Assembly: GCA_964466625.1 (NCBI GenBank)
Contig: CAYXQF010000025.1
Location: forward strand, 1 to 22,955
Length of the DNA stretch: 22,955 nucleotides
DNA from: QALR01 sp964466625
GTDB lineage: Bacteria > Bacillota > Clostridia > Oscillospirales > CAG-272
Direction: 5' to 3'
Positions 1 through 5,728 of this stretch are shown here, piece by piece (position 1 is the first letter of the stretch; each line of letters begins with the position of its first letter). Position numbers and translations under genes: made by a program. Below the pieces are notes generated by a model. The model did not search any database. It saw nothing but the letters and a program-made list of their open reading frames with translations, and was not told the DNA's origin.

Positions 1-713
1 GCTTCACCTACTGCATTCCCCCCTTCATGATCCGTTCCGGCGTTGTAACAGGCGTTATGAGCTTTGCGGAAATGGAAGCTATGATGTATAAGATCGAAGG
101 CGAAGACCTCTACCTCATCGGTACGAGCGAACACTCCATGATCGGTAAATTCATCGACCAGATCGTTGATGAAAAATCTCTCCCCCAGACACTCACCAGC
201 TATTCTCCCTGCTTCCGCAAGGAAAAAGGCGCTCACGGCATCGAAGAACGCGGTGTTTACCGTATCCACCAGTTTGAAAAACAGGAAATGGTCGTTGTCT
301 GCAAGCCTGAAGACAGCCCGATGTGGTTCGATAAGCTCTGGCAGAACACCGTTGACCTTTTCCGTTCTCTCGATATTCCCGTTCGCACGCTCGAATGCTG
401 CTCCGGTGACCTTGCAGACCTCAAGGTGAAATCCGTAGACGTAGAAGCCTGGTCTCCCCGTCAGAAGAAATACTTCGAAGTTGGCTCCTGTTCCAACCTC
501 GGTGACGCACAGGCTCGCCGCCTCAAGATCCGTGTCAACGGTGCTGACGGCAAGAAATACCTCGCGCACACCCTCAACAACACCGTTGTTGCTCCGCCTC
601 GCATGCTCATCGCGTTCCTCGAAAACAATCTGAACGCTGACGGCTCTGTGAACATTCCCGAAGTTCTCCGTCCTTACATGGGTGGCAAAGACAAACTCAT
701 TCCCAAGAAGTAA
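1..713 (+). CDS. serS: Seryl-tRNA synthetase, C-terminal part (5' end outside window)
   Basis: Class II aminoacyl-tRNA synthetase that charges tRNA-Ser with serine in the cytoplasm. The frame is open from the window edge (first full codon at base 3) and ends at TAA 711-713, giving 236 residues of the catalytic domain; the N-terminal tRNA-binding coiled coil lies outside. Visible signatures are the serine-pocket segment LIGTSEHS, motif 2 (CFRKEKGAHG followed by GVYRIHQFEKQEM), the SCSNLGDAQARR segment, and motif 3 with HTLNNTVVAPPR then AFLENN. The C-terminal IPEVLRPYMGG is typical of SerRS. TSEH and KGAHG, in place of the more usual TAE and AGSAG, recall archaeal-like SerRS variants also found in some anaerobes. 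A terminator follows at 792-830, so serS probably ends its transcript. Identification is secure; only the 5' extent is unknown. Confidence 0.95.
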   Translation, partial: FTYCIPPFMIRSGVVTGVMSFAEMEAMMYKIEGEDLYLIGTSEHSMIGKFIDQIVDEKSLPQTLTSYSPCFRKEKGAHGIEERGVYRIHQFEKQEMVVVCKPEDSPMWFDKLWQNTVDLFRSLDIPVRTLECCSGDLADLKVKSVDVEAWSPRQKKYFEVGSCSNLGDAQARRLKIRVNGADGKKYLAHTLNNTVVAPPRMLIAFLENNLNADGSVNIPEVLRPYMGGKDKLIPKK

Positions 714-790
714 TTGAGGCGCTGCCTCAAACTCCGTTTAAGGAAACTTTTTGCAAAAAGTTTCCTTAAAAAACCTTCAAAAATCTTTAG
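714..790. repeat. Palindromic intergenic repeat downstream of serS
   Basis: Directly after the serS stop codon there is a perfect 7-bp hairpin (714-720 with 724-730, loop GCT). It is followed by a perfect 34-base palindrome at 737-770 centred on GC 753/754. A-rich sequence then leads to the terminator at 792. The arrangement resembles dispersed non-coding repeats that I associate with Clostridia genomes, but no second copy is present in this window, so the repeat assignment is inference. Confidence 0.5.
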
Positions 791-791
791 T

Positions 792-830
792 AAAAAACCA
801 CCGCTGTCGATTTGGCAGTGGTGGTTTTTT
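792..830 (+). terminator. Rho-independent terminator of serS
   Basis: Nine-base arms 798-806 and 816-824 pair with one G-T wobble and a 9-base loop. They are preceded by A6 (792-797) and followed by T6 (825-830). This is a canonical intrinsic terminator for serS. The A and T flanks would also let it work on the opposite strand. Confidence 0.85.
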
Positions 831-858
831 GTTTCTATTTTGAAAAAGCATGTTTATT

Positions 859-905
859 ACTTTTCTCTTTTTGAAAGAGAAAAGTTACAAAAGAGAAGCA
901 AAAAG
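859..905 (+). repeat. T/A-rich hairpin repeat with conserved tail, left copy of an inverted pair
   Basis: Perfect 12-bp arms (859-870 and 874-885) surround a TTG loop. A tail reading ACAAAAGAGAAGCAAAAA follows. Nearly the same hairpin and tail recur in reverse orientation at 1316-1361, and hairpin-only relatives lie at 5668-5696, 15503-15531 and 22135-22157. Confidence 0.65.
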
Positions 906-1315
906 TAGCGCGAACAGTTTTATACCCTTTTGCCATCTGTTCAAAATTTTTATTATAGTAAAATGCTCGCATAGCTCGCAGGGCGTACCTTGCAGGTTTA
1001 TCGCTTTTCTTTTGCAGATCAGATATTTCATGTATACCTTCGCCTACCATCGGTGTTTTGACGCGAAGCGTCAAAGCCACACTCGGAAGCATCGGCGAGA
1101 GCTTTTTGTGCGAACATGAGCGCGTGTGTTCATTTTATAAAATTTTAAAGCATTTTGCCCGCGTTTTATGTTAGCACAAAATACAATCCGCCGTCGACAA
1201 GAGGGACGTCCCGGAACCGCCAGAGAGGAGGGCGCACGACGTGCTCGTGCGAGTCATCTCTGGCAGGCGTTCGAGTTGCCTTTCGTTTCACATAAGCGAG
1301 ATAAACCGTCAAGAC
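906..1315. other. Gene-poor island between serS and the 80-residue membrane protein gene
   Basis: I see no convincing gene in this stretch. The open frames are short, lack ribosome binding sites and run through the flanking hairpin repeats, which produces spurious peptides rich in F, L, K and E. What it does hold is local structure: a palindromic GGGACGTCCC at 1203-1212, a two-stage hairpin at 1219-1264, and an 8-bp hairpin followed by a T-run at 1303-1322. It is bounded by inverted copies of the hairpin-plus-tail repeat, so it may be a non-autonomous repeat element or hold a structured RNA. Confidence 0.5.
1219..1264 (+). other. Two-stage stem-loop, possible structured RNA
   Basis: The outer stem GCCAGAGA/TCTCTGGC (1219-1226 with 1257-1264) encloses an inner stem CGCACGA/TCGTGCG (1233-1239 with 1245-1251) with a 5-base loop. 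It is followed 38 bases later by a terminator-like hairpin. I do not recognise the RNA family. SRP RNA, tmRNA and RNase P signatures are absent. Confidence 0.3.
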
Positions 1316-1323
1316 GGTTTTTG
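1303..1323 (+). terminator. Terminator-like hairpin in the island
   Basis: AAACCGTC (1303-1310) pairs with GACGGTTT (1313-1320) across a two-base loop and is followed by more Ts. No plus-strand gene lies immediately upstream. It could end a small RNA or simply be part of the repeat element. Confidence 0.35.
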
Positions 1324-1361
1324 CTTCTCTTTGTCTCTTTCTCTTTCAAAAAGAGAAAGAG
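1316..1361 (-). repeat. T/A-rich hairpin repeat with conserved tail, right copy, inverted
   Basis: Arms 1335-1346 and 1350-1361 are a perfect 12-bp stem with a CAA loop, which is TTG on the minus strand. Read on the minus strand the hairpin is followed by ACAAAGAGAAGCAAAAA, one base different in length from the tail at 888-905. The two copies point their tails at each other across the island. Confidence 0.65.
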
Positions 1362-1370
1362 GATAAGATA

Positions 1371-1399
1371 CAAAAAAGCCGAGCGAAATGCTCGGCTTT
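1371..1399 (-). terminator. Terminator of the 80-residue membrane protein gene
   Basis: The 10-bp stem AAAGCCGAGC/GCTCGGCTTT (1375-1384 with 1390-1399) has a 5-base loop. On the minus strand it is followed by a T-run (A-run 1372-1377 on plus). It sits 20 bases after the stop codon of the small gene. Confidence 0.85.
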
Positions 1400-1419
1400 C
1401 ATGTTTTGCTTATGTAAAA

Positions 1420-1662
1420 TTAAGCTGCGAAAACACTGATCTTGTTGCTGAAGAGTTCTGTGATGAAGTCAACGATCCAGAAGATGAAACCGATGCCAAA
1501 GCAGCAAAGAATACCAACAACGAGAGTAAGAACATTCTTTGTTTCAACGAAACGAATGATTCTGTAAACAGGCGAAATGATACCACCGAAGAAGAACTGA
1601 AGAATCAGTTTTACGATCTTGGGAAGGTTTTCATAAGCAGCCGTGATAGAAGTGTTAGCCAT
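1420..1662 (-). CDS. Small two-helix membrane protein, TM2-like (tentative)
   Basis: Protein of 80 residues with two predicted membrane helices, roughly residues 16-38 and 44-68, joined by a short charged turn (RFVETKN). The ending GIGFIFWIVDFITELF resembles the G-I-W-W-x-x-D-x pattern that closes TM2-domain proteins, and FFFGGI fits the start of that domain, but the central histidine/tyrosine part of TM2 is not evident, so the family call is weak. Translation signals are strong: AAGGAG complement at 1673-1678, 10 bases from the ATG. A well-spaced promoter (1715-1743) and a dedicated terminator (1371-1399) mark it as an independent transcription unit behind prs. Function unknown; possibly an abundant envelope-associated small protein. 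Confidence 0.75.
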   Translation of the reverse strand: MANTSITAAYENLPKIVKLILQFFFGGIISPVYRIIRFVETKNVLTLVVGILCCFGIGFIFWIVDFITELFSNKISVFAA

Positions 1663-1714
1663 TTCCGTAATTCTCCTTAAAAATTTTGTTCACACGATAT
1701 GTATGACATTTCAT

Positions 1715-1743
1715 ATTATATCGCAAGTATGCAAAAAATTCAA
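1715..1743 (-). promoter_or_regulatory. Sigma-A promoter of the 80-residue membrane protein gene
   Basis: On the minus strand, TTGAAT (1738-1743) is separated by exactly 17 bases from TATAAT (1715-1720). The leader to the ATG at 1662 is about 45 bases. Confidence 0.8.
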
Positions 1744-1769
1744 CATTTTTTCACATATTTTTTGTTTTT

Positions 1770-2885
1770 TTAGGATTTAGGACCTCTGACACGATCAATA
1801 AGGTTCTGAATGCGGTCCACGGGGCTGAGAAGCTTGCTGATGGAAGCGTCAGAGTTCATGTTTTCGATGAGGTATGCAACGTATTTGCACATATCAACCT
1901 CTGCATACCAAGGAGCATCGATGATCTCCTGTCTGCGGTAGTTCAGGTTGGTGGTAAAGATGCGGTCGATAAGACCTTTTTCGTAAGCGGCATCGATCTT
2001 TGCTCTGCCGGAGGTGAAAAGACCGAAGGTTGCGAAAACGAATACGCGGCGCGCACCTTTATTCTTGAGCTGTTCTGCAATATCGAGAACGGATTCGCCG
2101 CTGGCGATCATATCGTCAACGATGATAAGATCTTTGCCTGTTACGTCTTTACCGAGGAATTCATGCGCTTCAATGGGGTTTCTGCCGTCAATGATCACGC
2201 TGTAATTGCGGCGTTTGTAGAACATACCGAGTTCCACGCCGAGAAGGGAGGAATAATAAATAGAACGGGACATCGCGCCTTCATCGGGTGCAACGATCAT
2301 CGTGGTTGCAGGATCGAAGGTGATATCGGGATATTCTCTGACAAGTGCTTTGAGCATCTGGTAAGCAGGACGAACGTTGTCAAAGCCGCTGTGTGGGATC
2401 GCCTGAACGACACGAGGGTCGTGTGCGTCAAAGGTGATGATATTGGTAACACCCATCGAAGTGAGCTCCTGGAGCGCCATTGCACAGTCAAGAGATTCTC
2501 TTGCAGTTCTGCGGTGCTGTCTGCCTTCATAGAGCATAGGCATAATGAGGGATACACGGCGTGCTTTACCGCCGATGGCACAGATGATACGCTTGATGTC
2601 CTGATAGTGATCGTCAGGACTCATCGGTACGTTCATACCGTACATCTTGTAGGTAACGCCATAGTTGAAAACATCGGCAAAAATATAGGTGTCATGTCCG
2701 CGAAGGGATTCGTGAATGATCGCTTTACCTTCACCCGAACCGAAACGAGGGCAATCCGCATCAACAAGATAGGTGCCTTCCTTGTCATTTCTCCACTGGT
2801 GGAGATAATTGTCTACTTTACCGAGAAAATTATCAGTCCCCTTCATACCGATGATGCTAAGCTCACCGAAATATTGTTTTTCCAT
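1770..2885 (-). CDS. prs: Ribose-phosphate pyrophosphokinase (PRPP synthase), long form
   Basis: Makes 5-phosphoribosyl-1-pyrophosphate from ribose-5-phosphate and ATP for nucleotide, histidine and tryptophan synthesis. The 371 residues include the catalytic basic segment GRQHRRTARE (121-130), the FDAHDPRVVQAI ribose-phosphate region (152-163), the KRR segment (224-226) and the PRPP-binding loop VDDMIASGES (256-265), which replaces the common D-T-G/A-G-T ending with A-S-G-E-S. Common bacterial enzymes are near 315 residues, so this is a longer variant with extra N- and C-terminal sequence. I chose the ATG at 2883-2885 because GGAGG lies 8 bases upstream; the ATG at 2901-2903 would sit on top of that site. 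It is the last gene of the rhamnose operon, 40 bases after the aldolase. No terminator is visible directly behind it. Confidence 0.92.
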   Translation of the reverse strand: MEKQYFGELSIIGMKGTDNFLGKVDNYLHQWRNDKEGTYLVDADCPRFGSGEGKAIIHESLRGHDTYIFADVFNYGVTYKMYGMNVPMSPDDHYQDIKRIICAIGGKARRVSLIMPMLYEGRQHRRTARESLDCAMALQELTSMGVTNIITFDAHDPRVVQAIPHSGFDNVRPAYQMLKALVREYPDITFDPATTMIVAPDEGAMSRSIYYSSLLGVELGMFYKRRNYSVIIDGRNPIEAHEFLGKDVTGKDLIIVDDMIASGESVLDIAEQLKNKGARRVFVFATFGLFTSGRAKIDAAYEKGLIDRIFTTNLNYRRQEIIDAPWYAEVDMCKYVAYLIENMNSDASISKLLSPVDRIQNLIDRVRGPKS

Positions 2886-2893
2886 GTTGAAAT

Positions 2894-2898
2894 CCTCC
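2894..2898 (-). promoter_or_regulatory. Ribosome binding site that fixes the prs start
   Basis: GGAGG on the minus strand, 8 bases before the ATG at 2883-2885. The alternative ATG at 2901-2903 lies upstream of this site and has none of its own. Confidence 0.8.
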
Positions 2899-2925
2899 GT
2901 CATAGATTGATAGCGAAATTTTGGA

Positions 2926-4221
2926 TTAAAGGTTGAATGCTACTTCGATTTCTCTTACTTCGTCGGGGCTGATCTTGACAACTTCGCCGCCAAGGCTTGC
3001 AGCCTGAACGAGAGATTTTGCGCTGTATTCCAAAACTTCGAGGCGGTCAAATGCGTTGAGCATATTGGTGCCTGCAGCGATGATGGAGTCATTTTCAATC
3101 AAGAGAACGGGATCCTTGAGAGAAATATCCTTTACGAATTCTTCGGGGTTCTGGTAAGAAGCGCCGAAGGGACGTTTACGAACGGTCTTGAGTGCGATAT
3201 AGCTTTCAGGGATAAGACGAGCATCGAAATCGGTATCGGTAACAGCGAACGCCATGATGTGGGGAGGACGTGCGATGATAACGGTCTTGATTTGAGGATC
3301 GTTGTTATAAATGATCTTGTGAAGAACGAAAGAACGGGAGGGTTTCTTGCCTTCTTCGCACTTACCCTCTTTGTTGATAAGAACGAGATCTTCGGGTTCA
3401 AGGTATGCACGGTCTTTGCCGGAAGGTGTTACGATAAAGGAACCGTCGGAAAGCTTGCAGGAGAACGTACCCATATCGCTGGTGAAGAGCTGGTTGCCAT
3501 ATGCACGGTGAATGAGATCACACATATCGCGGCGAACTGCGAGTTCTTCGCTGGTACGCACTTCGGGAACGAAGGTTTCGTATTTGGGAACGATGTTGCT
3601 CTTATAGTTATCGAGCTGAGCTGCAGAGAGGTTACGGATTTTACCGCCGAGCGCTTTTGCGTTGATCTGGATTCTTGCGCAGAAGTCGAGCATTTCAAAG
3701 CTCATGAATGCTTTGAAGAGAGTCTTCGCACCGATAACAACGCCATGATTTTCGAGCATAACGGTGTTCATGCCCTTAGCAAATTCTGCGGAGATCTTGT
3801 CACCGAGAGTAGAACTGCCGGGGAGAGCGTATTCCGCGATGGAGATGTTACCGGAGAGAAACTTCGCGTCAGGAATGATGGTGTTATCAGGAGCCTGTCT
3901 GAGCAAGCTGAACGCTACGAGTGCCGGAGGATGTGCATGAAGAACAGCTCTGAGGTCAGGGCGTTTCTTGTAGATCGCGAGGTGGAAAGGATATTCTACA
4001 GAAGGACGGTGGAAACCGATGATGGTACCGTCGGGTTTGATCTGCATGATATCTTCGCGGCGAAGGTTACCCTTGTCTACGCCGGAGGGAGAGATCCAAA
4101 CGGTGCCTTCAGAGTCACGAATGGAGAGGTTACCGCCGGTGGTGGTGGTCATACCGTGATAGTAGATACGGTTCATGATCATAACGATTTGATCAGCAGG
4201 GTGAAGCATTTCGAAATTCAT
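2926..4221 (-). CDS. Tandem class II aldolase/adducin-family protein, probable rhamnulose-1-phosphate aldolase
   Basis: Predicted metal-dependent aldolase that would cleave L-rhamnulose-1-phosphate to dihydroxyacetone phosphate and L-lactaldehyde; the substrate is inferred from its place after rhaB and rhaA. The 431 residues form two class II aldolase domains. Domain 1 (about 8-200) is intact: GGNLSIR (29-35), SPSGVDKG (44-51), E76 in SVEYPFH, the zinc histidines H95 and H97 in HAHP, and H159 in ENHG. Domain 2 (about 225-415) keeps the fold motifs GTFSCK (251-256) and TPSGKDR (265-271), but HAHP has become ARPP (317-320) and ENHG has become ENDS (376-379), so it should not bind zinc. Classical RhaD is a single domain of about 270 residues. 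Start ATG 4219-4221 has an AAGGAG site 8 bases upstream. It may also accept fuculose-phosphate. Confidence 0.85.
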   Translation of the reverse strand: MNFEMLHPADQIVMIMNRIYYHGMTTTTGGNLSIRDSEGTVWISPSGVDKGNLRREDIMQIKPDGTIIGFHRPSVEYPFHLAIYKKRPDLRAVLHAHPPALVAFSLLRQAPDNTIIPDAKFLSGNISIAEYALPGSSTLGDKISAEFAKGMNTVMLENHGVVIGAKTLFKAFMSFEMLDFCARIQINAKALGGKIRNLSAAQLDNYKSNIVPKYETFVPEVRTSEELAVRRDMCDLIHRAYGNQLFTSDMGTFSCKLSDGSFIVTPSGKDRAYLEPEDLVLINKEGKCEEGKKPSRSFVLHKIIYNNDPQIKTVIIARPPHIMAFAVTDTDFDARLIPESYIALKTVRKRPFGASYQNPEEFVKDISLKDPVLLIENDSIIAAGTNMLNAFDRLEVLEYSAKSLVQAASLGGEVVKISPDEVREIEVAFNL

Positions 4222-4250
4222 TTTGTTTCTCCTTTCGGGCTTTTGATGTA

Positions 4251-4278
4251 GGAAGATGGGGTGAAAATCCCATCTTCC
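4251..4278 (-). other. Perfect stem-loop in the rhaA-aldolase gap
   Basis: GGAAGATGGG (4251-4260) pairs perfectly with CCCATCTTCC (4269-4278) around an 8-base loop, 30 bases before the aldolase start. No T-run follows on the minus strand, so it is more likely an mRNA processing or stability element than a terminator. Confidence 0.5.
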
Positions 4279-4319
4279 GCCCTTTTAAATTTAATAAAAT
4301 GGGAATAGTCTACCTTTTA

Positions 4320-4348
4320 AGTGTACGCCTAAAAACGCAAGTTGTCAA
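4320..4348 (-). promoter_or_regulatory. Possible internal promoter for aldolase-prs
   Basis: A perfect TTGACA (4343-4348) lies 17 bases from TACACT (4320-4325, four of six to consensus). It sits just past the rhaA stop and would let the aldolase and prs be expressed without the upstream genes. Confidence 0.5.
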
Positions 4349-4352
4349 GAGT

Positions 4353-5602
4353 TTATCTTGCGAGGAGCACTTCTTTTTCGTATTTCTTAACTTCTTCAAA
4401 CCAAGAAGCGTCAGCCGCTACGCCGCAACGTTTGCAGTATTCAGCCCATACAGCGCCGAAAGGAAGCATCTTTGCTTCTTCCTGCATAACCATAAGTTCG
4501 GTGAAGTTGCTTTCGTCCTGAAGCTTTTTGAGAGAAGCGTTGGGTGTGCAGAGAGCCATAAGAAGAGCTTTCTGGAAGCTGCGGAAGCCAACAACCCAAG
4601 CGGAGATACGGTTGATGCTGGCATCGAAATAGTCGAGAGCGATATAAGTGCGGTCAAGCGCATCGCAACGAACGATTTCTTTTGCGATCTCTTTAGTCTC
4701 ATCATCAAGAAGAACTACGTGGTCAGAGTCCCAACGAATCGGTCTGGTTACGTGGAGAGCGATTTCGTCAAAGAAGCAAAGGAGTGCGGGGATCTTATCG
4801 GAAACCACTTCGGTGGGGTGATAGTGACCGTTATCCATGAGGGGAGGCATCTTTCTTTGTTCATAGCAGCGATGCTGAGCGCAAATTCTGCGCTACCTGC
4901 GGTGTAAGCTTCTACACCGATACCGAATACTTTGGATTCTACGCAAGGTTTAACCTTATTGAAATCAAAGGGTTCGGAAAGGATCTGTTCGATGGAATCT
5001 CTGTAACGCATTCTGGGACCCATTCTGTCTGCGGGGATATCCTTGAAGCCGTCGCCTGTCCAGATATTCATAACGCAGGGTACGCCGGTTTCTTCTGCGA
5101 AATACTGAGAAATGCGGATACAAGCCTTGCCGTGTTCGATCCAGAAGTCACGAACTTCTTTATCGGGGTGGCTGAGGGTGAGGCCGTCCTTCTGCATGGG
5201 GTGAGAGAAGAAGGTGGGGTTGAAGTCAATGCCCATGCCTCTTTCCTTTGCGAATTCCACCCATTTTTTGAAGTGTTTGGGTTCAAGCTTGTCACGGTCA
5301 GCAAAACCGTCTTCAAAAATAGCATAGCAAGCATGGACGTTCAGTTTTTTCTTGCCGGGGCAAAGAGAAAGCATTTTGTCCATGTCAGCCATAAGCTGTT
5401 CGGGATTGGTTGCTTTGCCGGGATAGTTGCCTGTGGTCTGAATACCGCCGGTGAGCGCGCCATCGTTATCAAAACCGCCAACGTCGTCACCCTGCCAGCA
5501 GTGAACAGCTACAGGTACGTTTTGGAGGCGTTCGATGGCAGCTTCTACGTCAACGCCGACTGCTGCATAAGCTTCTTTTGCGAGTTCATAAGATTTGCAC
5601 AT
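4353..5602 (-). pseudogene. rhaA: L-rhamnose isomerase, interrupted by a one-base frameshift
   Basis: RhaA converts L-rhamnose to L-rhamnulose in the cytoplasm. The 5' frame (ATG 5600-5602, GAGGAG 6 bases upstream) carries HCWQGDDVGGF, TGNYPGKA, LEPKHF, DFNPTFFSHPM and ESKVFGIGVEAY, then turns to nonsense after about residue 250 and stops at 4748. The 3' frame continues with MDNGHYHPTEVVSDKI, RWDSDHVV and FDASINR, which hold the metal and substrate residues, and stops at 4353-4355. The join lies near 4841-4852. Adding one base to the G4 run at 4841-4844 would read ...ERCLPLMDNGHYHP and restore a protein of about 416 residues, close to E. coli RhaA (419). Both halves look well conserved, so a sequencing or assembly error, or a very recent mutation, is more likely than old decay. 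Without correction no active enzyme would be made. Confidence 0.88.
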
Positions 5603-5667
5603 AGGTATCTCCTCTTTCTTTCGTTATATATTTTTATTTTTTACTATTCTTAAATATTGTTTTCTCC

Positions 5668-5696
5668 CAACTTTCTCTTTTTGAAAGAGAAAGTTG
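5668..5696. repeat. T/A-rich hairpin repeat between rhaB and rhaA
   Basis: Perfect 13-bp arms (5668-5680 and 5684-5696) with a TTG loop, the same design as 859-885 and 15503-15531. It lies in the 126-base gap between the rhaB stop and the rhaA start. Confidence 0.65.
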
Positions 5697-5728
5697 CAGA
5701 ATCAAAACGTCAATTGGAACTTTTATGT

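Noticed and set aside
835..1119. Short open frames on both strands in the island after serS
   Set aside because: They lack ribosome sites, overlap each other and run through the hairpin repeat, which explains their K/F/L-rich peptides.
859..1361. CRISPR array or insertion sequence in the gene-poor island
   Set aside because: There are no regularly spaced direct repeats and no transposase frame; the repeats are one inverted pair.
1168..1680. 170-codon open frame on the plus strand
   Set aside because: It crosses a terminator, a repeat and the whole antisense of the 80-residue membrane protein gene, and its peptide is low-complexity. The minus-strand gene has a promoter, ribosome site and terminator.
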